Assembly (NCBI GenBank): GCA_002413045.1
Contig: DHWF01000034.1
Coordinates: 1 to 5,522 of the forward strand
DNA: 5,522 nucleotides
Reading direction: 5' to 3'
Source: Chloroflexi bacterium UBA5189
Lineage (GTDB): Bacteria; Chloroflexota; Limnocylindria; Limnocylindrales; CSP1-4
Shown here: piece by piece, positions 1 to 5,211 of the stretch
How positions within the stretch are numbered: the first letter of the stretch is position 1
How the letters are laid out: the number at the start of each line of letters is the position of its first letter
Notes under the pieces: generated by a model
What the model saw: the letters and a program-made list of their open reading frames with translations, nothing else
The model's database searches: none
Told to the model about the DNA's origin: nothing
Made by a program: the position numbers and the translations under genes

Positions 1-1083
1 CTGGCTGAACAGGATCCCGTCGTTGGCGATGATCCCGACCGGCCAGCCATCGAGGTGTGCGAAGCCGCAGACGAGCGTCTCGCCGTACAACGGCTTGAAC
101 TCGTGGAAGCGCGAACCGTCGACGAGCCGGGCGATCAGCTCGCGAACCGGCACGGATCGCCGAGTGTCTGCCGAGATCGCGGCATACAGGCCGGCGCCGC
201 CGTCCGCACCCGCCGGGTCGACCGCCGGCAGCTCCGGGTCGCGCCGATCCCACGGCGGCGCCGGTGCCTTGCGCTCCAGATGGCTGACGATCGACCGACC
301 GAGCGCGATCGCGTGCTCGTCGTCGAGCGCCTCGTGGTCGGCGACGCCGGACTTCCGGGCGTGAACCTCCGCGCCGCCGAGGTCCTCCGCCGAGACCTCC
401 TCGCCAGTTGCGGCTTTCACCAGCGGCGGGCCGCCGAGGAAGATCGTGCCGGTCCCCTTCACGATCACCGTCTCGTCGCTCATCGCCGGCACGTACGCAC
501 CACCCGCCGTCGACGAGCCCATCACGAGGGCAACCTGCGGGATCCCGGCGGCCGACATCCGGGCCTGGTTGTAGAAGATCCGCCCGAAGTGCTCGCGATC
601 CGGAAAGACATCTGCCTGGAGCGGCAGGAACGCGCCGCCGCTGTCGACGAGATAGACGCACGGCAGGTGGTTCTCGAGCGCGATCTCCTGCGCCCGCAAG
701 TGCTTCTTGACCGTCATCGGGTAGTACGTGCCGCCCTTCACCGTCGCGTCGTTGGCGACGATCACGCACGTCGTCCCTTCGATCCTGCCGATGCCCGTGA
801 CGATCCCCGCGCTCGGCGCGTCGTCGTCGTACAGGCCATTCGCCGCGAGCGCGCTCAGCTCGAGGAACGCCGACCCCGGATCGAGGAGCCGATCGATCCG
901 CTCGCGCACGGGCAGCTTGCCTCGCTCGCGATGCCGGGCGATCGAGCGCTCGTCGCCGCCGGCGCCACGCTCGCTCACGGCTGCCGTTCGGGCGCGCAGG
1001 TCAGCCACCAGTGCGGTCATCCGATCGACGTTGGCGCGCGCGTCGTCGCTCTTCGGATCGAGTCGCGACCGCAGCACGGACAT
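1..1083 (-). CDS. mccB: Methylcrotonyl-CoA carboxylase-type carboxyltransferase (beta) subunit, C-terminus cut by window edge
   Basis: Carboxyltransferase subunit of a biotin-dependent acyl-CoA carboxylase. It moves CO2 from carboxybiotin on the alpha subunit to an acyl-CoA, most likely 3-methylcrotonyl-CoA in leucine breakdown, in the cytoplasm. The visible 361 residues match the family from its usual beginning: RHRERGKLPVRERIDRLLDP (about 50-69), IVANDATVKGGTYYPMTVKK (about 108-127), LVDSGGAFLPLQADVFPDR (about 145-163), the acyl-CoA/oxyanion segment SSTAGGAYVPAM (190-201), GPPLVKAATGEEVSAEDLGG (218-237) and DGSRFHEFKPLYG (322-334). ADVFPDR and the LGGPPLVKAATGEEV run are MCC-like rather than PCC-like. 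The family is about 535 residues, so the biotin-side half lies off the left edge. The ATG at 1083 fits the family N-terminus, although the only SD-like GAGG (1100-1103) is about 16 bases away. A geranyl-CoA or other acyl-CoA substrate is not excluded. The family call is near certain; the substrate is inferred. Confidence 0.93.
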   Translation of the reverse strand, partial: MSVLRSRLDPKSDDARANVDRMTALVADLRARTAAVSERGAGGDERSIARHRERGKLPVRERIDRLLDPGSAFLELSALAANGLYDDDAPSAGIVTGIGRIEGTTCVIVANDATVKGGTYYPMTVKKHLRAQEIALENHLPCVYLVDSGGAFLPLQADVFPDREHFGRIFYNQARMSAAGIPQVALVMGSSTAGGAYVPAMSDETVIVKGTGTIFLGGPPLVKAATGEEVSAEDLGGAEVHARKSGVADHEALDDEHAIALGRSIVSHLERKAPAPPWDRRDPELPAVDPAGADGGAGLYAAISADTRRSVPVRELIARLVDGSRFHEFKPLYGETLVCGFAHLDGWPVGIIANDGILFSQ

Positions 1084-1106
1084 GCGGCGAGTGTACGAAC
1101 CTCGCG

Positions 1107-1135
1107 TTGACCGGACCGTCCGCGACGGCGATGAT
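1107..1135 (+). promoter_or_regulatory. Candidate sigma-70-type promoter of the HTH/nucleotidyltransferase module
   Basis: TTGACC (1107-1112) and GATGAT (1130-1135) are separated by exactly 17 bases and match the consensus hexamers at 5/6 and 4/6. A start near 1142 would give a leader of about 20 bases containing the GGAGG at 1152-1156. The placement is by eye only. Confidence 0.4.
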
Positions 1136-1147
1136 GCATACGTCATC
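1130..1147. promoter_or_regulatory. 18-bp imperfect palindrome, putative operator of the XRE-type regulator
   Basis: GATGA (1130-1134) and TCATC (1143-1147) are perfect 5-bp inverted arms, with two further symmetric pairs inside, so 14 of 18 positions are symmetric. The dyad covers the candidate -10 hexamer and expected transcription start of the module, 15 bases before its first codon. Antitoxin-type HTH proteins commonly repress their own operon through such a site. Binding by the 1163-1489 product is inferred. Confidence 0.4.
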
Positions 1148-1162
1148 AAATGGAGGCGGTCG

Positions 1163-1489
1163 ATGTCGATGGCGGGTCGAATGGTCAGGTACGCGCGCCG
1201 GCGAGCCGGACTGACGCAACGTGCGCTCGCCGCGAAGGCGGGCATCCCCCAGGAGACGATCGCCCGGATCGAGCGCGGCCGCGTCGATCCACGTGTCGGC
1301 ACGCTCGATCGCCTGCTCGAAGCCTGCGAGTTCGGCCTCGAGGCCATGCCCCGCCTCGGAATCGGCATCGACCGCCCGCAGATCCGTGAACGACTCGACC
1401 TCTCGCCAGAAGCCCGTCTCGCACGGGCGATCCGGGAGGATCAGGTGATGCTCGAGTTCCGCGCGAATCTCAGACGGGTCGCGGAATGA
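1163..1489 (+). CDS. XRE-family helix-turn-helix protein, putative antitoxin/autorepressor
   Basis: A 108-residue DNA-binding protein. Residues about 7-57 form a Cro/C1-type HTH: RYARRRAGLTQRALAAKAG, then the recognition segment IPQETIARIERGR and VDPRVGTLDRLLEAC. The C-terminal half (about 66-108: IDRPQIRERLDLSPEARLARA) is the charged helical tail typical of HTH proteins encoded before small nucleotidyltransferases. The ATG at 1163 is chosen because GGAGG at 1152-1156 sits six bases upstream; the frame is open much further upstream, but that part lies opposite the carboxylase gene. The stop overlaps the start of the next gene (ATGA, 1486-1489), implying translational coupling. The likely roles are autorepression and possibly neutralising the partner enzyme. 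The HTH call is firm; the antitoxin role comes from gene order and is not shown. Confidence 0.85.
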   Translation: MSMAGRMVRYARRRAGLTQRALAAKAGIPQETIARIERGRVDPRVGTLDRLLEACEFGLEAMPRLGIGIDRPQIRERLDLSPEARLARAIREDQVMLEFRANLRRVAE

Positions 1490-1995
1490 CCGAGTCGATC
1501 ACGTTCGAGCCGGGCGAGCTCCTCGAGCGCCTCGTCGCCGCCGATGTCCAGTTCGTGATCATCGGCGGCCTGGCTGCGCAGGCACATGGATCGCCGTCGA
1601 TCACGGCGGACGTGGACATCGTGCCGTCCTGGGATCCGACAAACCTCCGGCGGATCGAATCCGTGCTGCGTGACATCGTCGCCATCCGACACGCCGTGCC
1701 AGCTGATGCGCCGACCCTGCCGCCGCTCGACGCTCGCACCCTCCTCGCAGGCGCGGTCTTCACGCTGAACTCCAGGTTCGGGCGCCTCGACCTCCTTGCA
1801 AATCCCGATCCAGGGATTGACTACGCAGAGCTGCGAAGGTCGGCCGTCTCGGTCACCTTCCTCGGGATGCCGTTGCTGTTCGCGTCCCTCGACGACCTGA
1901 TCGCGATGAAGCGCGCTGCCGGACGACCGAAGGATCGGGTCGAGCTCGAGATCCTCGGCGCTTTGCGCGAGGAGATCGACCAACGCCCGGAGTAG
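1486..1995 (+). CDS. Small nucleotidyltransferase, AbiEii/MenT-like, putative toxin
   Basis: A 169-residue member of the DNA polymerase beta-like nucleotidyltransferase fold. GG at residues 27-28 (VIIGGLAAQAHG) is followed by the acidic pair D42 and D44 in ITADVDIV, and D102 in FGRLDLL is the likely third metal ligand. The C-terminal SLDDLIAMKRAAGRPKDRVELEIL (134-157) is the conserved helix and lysine/RPKD signature of AbiEii-type proteins. All key residues are present, so the enzyme is probably active. Known relatives transfer nucleotides to tRNA 3' ends or proteins; the target here cannot be read from sequence. It starts inside the stop of the HTH gene (ATGA). The protein is shorter than classical AbiEii (about 300 residues) and resembles minimal stand-alone forms. 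A housekeeping or resistance-type nucleotidyltransferase is the alternative. Confidence 0.82.
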   Translation: MTESITFEPGELLERLVAADVQFVIIGGLAAQAHGSPSITADVDIVPSWDPTNLRRIESVLRDIVAIRHAVPADAPTLPPLDARTLLAGAVFTLNSRFGRLDLLANPDPGIDYAELRRSAVSVTFLGMPLLFASLDDLIAMKRAAGRPKDRVELEILGALREEIDQRPE

Positions 1996-2030
1996 CGGAA
2001 CTCGCGGCGGGCCGTCGCCGTCTCGCGGCC

Positions 2031-2489
2031 ATGCAACGACTCGCCCGACTTGCCGCCGCGCTCCTGATCGTGACCGTCGCGGCGTGCAGTTCGGCGACCG
2101 CCCTGCCCGGAACCGGAACCCTGGTGACGGTGACGATGCATGGCGGCGAGTGCGCCACGGTCCCGTGCGACAGCTCCGTGTATCTCGACGCCGACGGCCA
2201 TGTGCACGCCGCCACCAAGCCCCCCAACGACCTCGGGCAGGTCCCGACCGCCGTCATGGCAACGCTCACCACGGCGATCGCGCAGACCGACTTCGCGGCC
2301 ATCAAGGCCCACCCATTCACTGGCCAGTGCCCGACTACGGTCGACGGTCAGGAGCTCATCTTCGACTTCGCGGTCGGTGGCGGCACCCAGCGGATCGCCT
2401 CGTGCGAGGTCGACATCGACTGGGGCAGCCCGCTCTTCGTCTCGCTCGCCGCAGCGCTCGCGCAGTGGGTGCCGATGCCGGTTACCTAG
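2031..2489 (+). CDS. Small secreted lipoprotein of unknown function
   Basis: A 152-residue protein with a lipoprotein signal: positive start (MQRLARL), hydrophobic run AAALLIVTV and lipobox VAAC with C19 as the lipidated residue. It should therefore be anchored on the outer face of the cytoplasmic membrane. The mature part has four more cysteines (41, 46, 100 and 125; HGGECATVPC, TGQCP, ASCEVD), which could form two disulfides. Between them lies the segment LGQVPTAVMATLTTAIAQTDFAAIKAHPFTG. I recall similar small proteins from high-GC Chloroflexota, but I know no function. The ATG at 2031 gives a well-formed signal peptide but lacks a clear SD. The gene lies 35 bases after the nucleotidyltransferase with no visible terminator, so it may be read from the same transcript. 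Its stop overlaps that of the convergent membrane protein gene. Confidence 0.75.
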   Translation: MQRLARLAAALLIVTVAACSSATALPGTGTLVTVTMHGGECATVPCDSSVYLDADGHVHAATKPPNDLGQVPTAVMATLTTAIAQTDFAAIKAHPFTGQCPTTVDGQELIFDFAVGGGTQRIASCEVDIDWGSPLFVSLAAALAQWVPMPVT

Positions 2490-3130
2490 GTGGCGACACG
2501 GGCGCGTCGCCTCGCCGCCAGGAGGGCGAGGCCGAGGGCGGCGCCGTCGAGGACCGCGGCGAGCCCAACGCCACGCGCACTGATCAGGCCGGTCGCGCAG
2601 TTCATGGATGTCGCATCGGTCGGCAGCTCCATCTCGCCGTTCGAGTACGGCTGCATCTCGACCCGACTGCCCAAACCCGTTCCGTAGGTCGTCCAGCACG
2701 CTGAATCGGTGATCAGGAGTGCCGATGCTCCCGCGCCGATGAGCAGCGGGATGATCAGGATCGCGATCGCGAGCTGCGCAAGGCCACGGACCCAGCCACC
2801 TCGCGGCGATCCAGGTTTGCCGGCCGCCAGCCGGACGGCCCCGGCGAGGAAGAGCACGCTCGGGATGAGGAAGATCAAGGTCACGAGCGAGAAGGCCGTG
2901 AACGAGCCCAACGCGCTCGTGACGCCGGCAGCCACCAGCAGCACCGGCCGCCGCGCCCGAACTCCGATCAGTCCGACGACGCCCGCAGCGCCGAAGACGC
3001 CCACGATCACGACGCCGCGAGGTAGGAACCCAGGCTCGGATGAGAACGACGCAACGCCGCCGAGCAGGATGGCGAAGATGATCTGGGTGGCGCTCGCGAG
3101 GCGGCCGAGGTACTGCGATCGATCGGACAT
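2486..3130 (-). CDS. Six-helix integral membrane protein, hypothetical
   Basis: A 214-residue protein that I do not recognise. Hydrophobic segments lie at about 12-30, 38-57, 62-79, 80-103, 116-140 and 184-206. Basic residues fall at the N-terminus, 58-61 (RARR), 100-115 and the RRRAR tail. By the positive-inside rule both ends are cytoplasmic, and the roughly 43-residue loop 141-183, with C145 and C178, is outside and could hold a disulfide. No catalytic motif or transporter signature is visible. GGAG on the minus strand (3140-3143) lies nine bases before the ATG at 3130, supporting the start. The gene is divergent from a GbsR/MarR-like regulator and shares its promoter region, so it is probably that regulator's target. 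The stop overlaps the convergent lipoprotein stop. That it is a membrane protein is well supported; its function is unknown. Confidence 0.75.
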   Translation of the reverse strand: MSDRSQYLGRLASATQIIFAILLGGVASFSSEPGFLPRGVVIVGVFGAAGVVGLIGVRARRPVLLVAAGVTSALGSFTAFSLVTLIFLIPSVLFLAGAVRLAAGKPGSPRGGWVRGLAQLAIAILIIPLLIGAGASALLITDSACWTTYGTGLGSRVEMQPYSNGEMELPTDATSMNCATGLISARGVGLAAVLDGAALGLALLAARRRARVAT

Positions 3131-3166
3131 CGTCTCGAGCTCCGAACGTCAATCAGGCTACAAAGG

Positions 3167-3199
3167 GATAGCACGTTTCTACGCCAGAAATCTGCTATC
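3167..3199. promoter_or_regulatory. 33-bp interrupted palindrome, putative operator of the GbsR/MarR-like regulator
   Basis: The outer arms GATAGCA (3167-3173) and TGCTATC (3193-3199) and inner arms TTTCT (3176-3180) and AGAAA (3186-3190) are perfect inverted repeats, 12 matched pairs in total. Each inner arm is set off by two unmatched bases, around a 5-base centre. The dyad spans the -10 and spacer of the minus-strand promoter. It also overlaps a possible extended -10 for the regulator (TGC TATCGT, 3193-3201). One bound dimer, or two, could shut off both genes. The binding protein is inferred from position. Confidence 0.55.
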
Positions 3200-3204
3200 G
3201 TCAA
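3176..3204 (-). promoter_or_regulatory. Candidate sigma-70-type promoter of the membrane protein gene
   Basis: On the minus strand TTGACG (3204-3199) and TAGAAA (3181-3176) are separated by exactly 17 bases, matching the -35 and -10 consensus at 5/6 and 4/6. Transcription would start near 3169, giving a leader of about 39 bases that contains the GGAG at 3140-3143. The spacer is filled by half of a long dyad, so the promoter is probably repressible. Confidence 0.5.
3193..3201 (+). promoter_or_regulatory. Possible extended -10 element of the GbsR/MarR-like gene
   Basis: TGC followed by TATCGT (4/6 to TATAAT) forms an extended -10. No good -35 lies 16-18 bases upstream. A start near 3208 would leave a leader of about 30 bases carrying the GGAGG at 3221-3225. 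It overlaps the right arm of the dyad, as expected for autoregulation. Confidence 0.3.
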
Positions 3205-3237
3205 GGGGCAAGTTCTTCCCGGAGGTACCCTGACGTC

Positions 3238-4005
3238 GTGACGATCGCAACGAGCGCGGCGCGCGATCTGGGCGCGGCGGCCGCCGGCGACTCCCTCGCC
3301 GGACTGTCACCGACTGCCGAGGCGATCCGGATACGCCTCGCGGACGCGTGGGGCGAGATGGGCGCCGCGTGGGGCGTCGCGCCGGCAATCGCTCGCGTCC
3401 AGGCCTATCTCCTCACCCGGCAAGCGCCGCTCACCGAGCGTGAGGTTCGGGAGGCGCTCGGCCTCTCCCATCGCGCCGCCAGCCTGGCCCTCGCGGAGGC
3501 GGTGTCGTGGGGCCTGGTGGAACGTGTCGCGGAGCCACGGCGGGTCGGCCGGCGCGGTCCGGCCGGCGTGGCATACCAGGCCGTGGGCGACCACTGGCGC
3601 TGGTTCGGGCGGGTGGTCGCGGAACGTAAGACGCGCGAAGGCGATCCGATCATCGGGCTGCTCGAGCGCTCCGGCGAGGAGGCCGCCGCCGAGATGCGGG
3701 AGCACCCCGACGATCGCGAGCTGGCGGCGCTGCACGAGTGGCTGCGGACGTTCCTCGTGTTCGTACGGCTGTTCGATCGAGCGGTCGGGCTGGTGCCGCG
3801 ACTCCAGCCGCGTGAGCTCGAGCGCGGCCTGCGCCTGCTCGGCGAGGTGGGCGACGAGACGTTCCTGCGCCTGGTGGGCCTGCTCGAAGGCCTCGACGAC
3901 AGGGACGTCCTCGACCTGGTCGATGCCCTTTCGCGGCTCTCGCCGACGACCGCGCGCCGCGCGACGAAGCTGATGTCGGGGGTCGTCCGGACCGTCGTTC
4001 GGTAG
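3238..4005 (+). CDS. GbsR/MarR-like transcriptional regulator
   Basis: A 255-residue DNA-binding protein. Residues about 36-60 (AWGEMGAAWGVAPAIARVQAYLL) match the helix that opens the GbsR family winged helix, where a WG-x-P-x-ARV/I pattern is usual. PLTEREVREALGLSHRAASLALAEAVSWGLVERV (64-97) is the HTH, and the wing runs to about 115 (RRVGRRGPAGVAYQA). A helical C-terminal half (about 118-245) probably carries dimer and sensing functions; it is longer than in Bacillus GbsR, which regulates glycine betaine synthesis. The effector here is unknown. The start is GTG at 3238 with GGAGG at 3221-3225, a 12-base spacing that is longer than usual. The first 25 or so residues are Ala-rich and poorly conserved, so a later start is possible. 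It is divergent from the membrane protein gene with a shared dyad between, and ends 12 bases from the convergent TetR gene. Confidence 0.8.
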   Translation: MTIATSAARDLGAAAAGDSLAGLSPTAEAIRIRLADAWGEMGAAWGVAPAIARVQAYLLTRQAPLTEREVREALGLSHRAASLALAEAVSWGLVERVAEPRRVGRRGPAGVAYQAVGDHWRWFGRVVAERKTREGDPIIGLLERSGEEAAAEMREHPDDRELAALHEWLRTFLVFVRLFDRAVGLVPRLQPRELERGLRLLGEVGDETFLRLVGLLEGLDDRDVLDLVDALSRLSPTTARRATKLMSGVVRTVVR

Positions 4006-4017
4006 GCGGTGCGCCCC

Positions 4018-4566
4018 TCAGGGCGTGATCTCGAGCAGCTGTGCGGCCACCAGCTCGAAGGCGTCCATGCTCCGCTCCGCCCGGCTGACCACGACCGCAC
4101 CCTCCGTGGCCGCGACGACGGTCGCCGCGAGACGCGCCGCTGCGTCGCTCGCCACGCCGCCGACGATGTAGAGCTCCGCGAGCCGGGCCCGCCAGGCCCG
4201 GAAGATCGCGGCCGTGTGGTCGAGCAGCTCGTCCGAGTCGGTCGCGACGGTCACCGCGAGCACGGCACAGCCGGCCCGAAGACCAGATCGGTCGAGCACC
4301 GCGCGCCACACATCCAGGAAGAACGTGGTGACCTCGCGTGGGGGGCGGCCGTCCACCGCGTCGAGGATCCGCAGCGCTCGCTCACCCGCCAGCCCGATTG
4401 CCGCATCGACGAGCTGGTCCTTGCCCTCCGGGAAGTGGTGGTAGATCGAGCCGCGCGGCGCGCCCGAGCGCGTCAGCACGTCGTTGAACGAGGTGCCGTC
4501 GAGCCCGCGCATCGCGAGGAGGACGGCGGCGCTCTCGACCATCTTCTGGCGCGCGTTGCCGGGCAC
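4018..4566 (-). CDS. TetR-family transcriptional repressor (LmrA/YxaF-like)
   Basis: A 182-residue one-component regulator of usual family length. The N-terminal HTH is plain: ARQKMVESAAVLLAMRGLDG, then TSFNDVLTRSGAPRGSIYHHF (about 25-45), followed by PEGKDQLVDAAI. The GAPRGSIYHHFPEGK recognition region and the C-terminal RSGLRAGCAVLAVTVATDS (about 93-111) resemble the LmrA/YxaF subgroup, which often controls drug- or redox-related genes. The C-terminal domain should bind a small hydrophobic ligand, not identifiable here. The start is GTG at 4566, with a strong AG-rich SD (GGGGAGGAA on the minus strand, 4578-4586), though GGAGG lies about 13 bases away; the next ATG, at codon 9, would truncate the first helix. 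It is divergent from the tautomerase gene with two matching dyads between. It is therefore probably autoregulated and controls that enzyme. Confidence 0.9.
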   Translation of the reverse strand: MPGNARQKMVESAAVLLAMRGLDGTSFNDVLTRSGAPRGSIYHHFPEGKDQLVDAAIGLAGERALRILDAVDGRPPREVTTFFLDVWRAVLDRSGLRAGCAVLAVTVATDSDELLDHTAAIFRAWRARLAELYIVGGVASDAAARLAATVVAATEGAVVVSRAERSMDAFELVAAQLLEITP

Positions 4567-4588
4567 GGGCTGGCTCGTTCCTCCCCTT

Positions 4589-4610
4589 GACTATGACGCG
4601 TGTCATAGTC
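4589..4610. promoter_or_regulatory. TetR-type operator 1 (perfect 9-bp arms)
   Basis: GACTATGAC (4589-4597) and GTCATAGTC (4602-4610) are perfect inverted 9-mers around GCGT. Length and symmetry are typical for a TetR dimer site. A TTGACT (4587-4592) that could serve as -35 for the tautomerase gene overlaps its left edge. A minus-strand CATAGT (4595-4590), 17 bases from TTGAGG (4618-4613), would be a -10 for the regulator gene. Binding would block both. Confidence 0.7.
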
Positions 4611-4617
4611 ATCCTCA

Positions 4618-4637
4618 ACTATGACAACCAGCATAGT
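4618..4637. promoter_or_regulatory. TetR-type operator 2 (degenerate copy)
   Basis: ACTATGAC (4618-4625), AACC, then AGCATAGT (4630-4637). The left half-site is identical to that of operator 1 and the right half differs at its first two bases. The dyad centres are 28 bp apart. It ends 17 bases before the tautomerase start and just upstream of its GAGGAG. Two copies suggest two bound dimers, with operator 1 probably the stronger site. Confidence 0.65.
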
Positions 4638-4654
4638 CCGCGAGGAGATCCGCC

Positions 4655-5086
4655 ATGCCGATGATCGACATCTACGCCCCCGCAGGGACGTTTGCGGATC
4701 CACACGGGCTCGCCACCGAGGCGGCCGCGACCGTCATGCGCGTCGAGGCCGTGCCCGAGATCCCGATGTTCCGCGAGAACACGGCCGCGTTCGTTCACGA
4801 GCTTCCGGCAGTGGCGATCTCGGACGTGACCGGCAGCTCGGCGCACGTCCGGGTCCAGGTCCTCACGAACGCGGGCGCCCTCGACCGCGACAAGCAGCTT
4901 GCGATCGTCGAGCAGCTCAGCGCGCTCGTCGCCAAGAGCGCCGGCGACCCGACGCTCGCCACGCGGACATGGGTCCTCCTGACCGAGGCCGTACCCGGCG
5001 GCTGGGGCCTCTGGGGCCACGCCCACACGAACGACGAGCTCGTCGCGGCCGCCCGAGCGGAGATCGCCCGCCTGCGCGGCGCCTGA
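4655..5086 (+). CDS. Tautomerase-superfamily (4-oxalocrotonate tautomerase/MIF-like) enzyme
   Basis: A 143-residue protein beginning MPMIDIYAP. After Met removal the N-terminal proline would be the catalytic base of the tautomerase superfamily, which acts on enol/keto or related small unsaturated acids. The length fits the two beta-alpha-beta-unit forms (about 120-150 residues), not the 62-residue single unit. The first unit spans about 2-50 and the second about 63-110 (SAHVRVQVLTNAGALDRDKQ, TWVLLTEA). R66 in HVRVQV is a candidate substrate-binding arginine. The tail GGWGLWGHAHTNDELV is well ordered and looks conserved in relatives I recall. GAGGAG (4642-4647) lies seven bases from the ATG. 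It is transcribed away from the TetR gene through two matching dyads, so it is probably ligand-induced. The substrate is unknown. Confidence 0.82.
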   Translation: MPMIDIYAPAGTFADPHGLATEAAATVMRVEAVPEIPMFRENTAAFVHELPAVAISDVTGSSAHVRVQVLTNAGALDRDKQLAIVEQLSALVAKSAGDPTLATRTWVLLTEAVPGGWGLWGHAHTNDELVAAARAEIARLRGA

Positions 5087-5104
5087 CCCTCGAAGAGCGA
5101 TCGG

Positions 5105-5127
5105 GCGAGCACCCGGGCGGAGCTCGC
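5105..5127 (+). terminator. Weak hairpin after the tautomerase gene
   Basis: GCGAGC (5105-5110) pairs with GCTCGC (5122-5127) across an 11-base loop that contains CCCGGG. It lies 19 bases past the tautomerase stop and upstream of the pdxS promoter, so position suits a terminator. There is no T-run after it, so intrinsic termination is doubtful. Confidence 0.25.
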
Positions 5128-5136
5128 AAATCGGCA

Positions 5137-5145
5137 TGCGATAAT
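5137..5145 (+). promoter_or_regulatory. Extended -10 promoter for pdxS
   Basis: TGC directly precedes GATAAT (5140-5145, 5/6 to TATAAT), a textbook extended -10. No recognisable -35 lies 17 bases upstream (GCGGAG). Transcription from about 5152 would give a GC-rich leader of about 60 bases to the pdxS start, with a small hairpin GCCGG/CCGGC (5162-5166/5172-5176). Confidence 0.5.
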
Positions 5146-5211
5146 CCGCCGGGTGCGTGCGGCCGGGGTATCCGGCAGGCCCGCGCCGATCAACCGAGGA
5201 ACCCCCCGATC

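Noticed and set aside
55..1110. Long plus-strand open frame (351 codons) opposite the carboxylase gene
   Set aside because: It is Arg-rich with no recognisable domain. The minus strand encodes an unmistakable carboxyltransferase over the same bases; the open frame is a high-GC shadow.
728..1162. Upstream extension of the HTH protein frame
   Set aside because: It lies opposite the carboxylase coding region, has low-complexity Ser/Arg content, and the real start has a well-placed GGAGG at 1152-1156.
1821..3152. Minus-strand open frame of 443 codons
   Set aside because: It crosses three better supported genes, is Arg/Gly-rich, shows no family motif, and is explained by third-position GC bias.
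4009..4590. Plus-strand open frame opposite the TetR gene
   Set aside because: The composition is His/Arg-rich shadow sequence, while the minus strand gives a clean TetR HTH.
5152..5211. Possible riboswitch or attenuator in the pdxS leader
   Set aside because: The leader is only about 60 bases, with a single 5-bp hairpin and no known riboswitch core or leader peptide.
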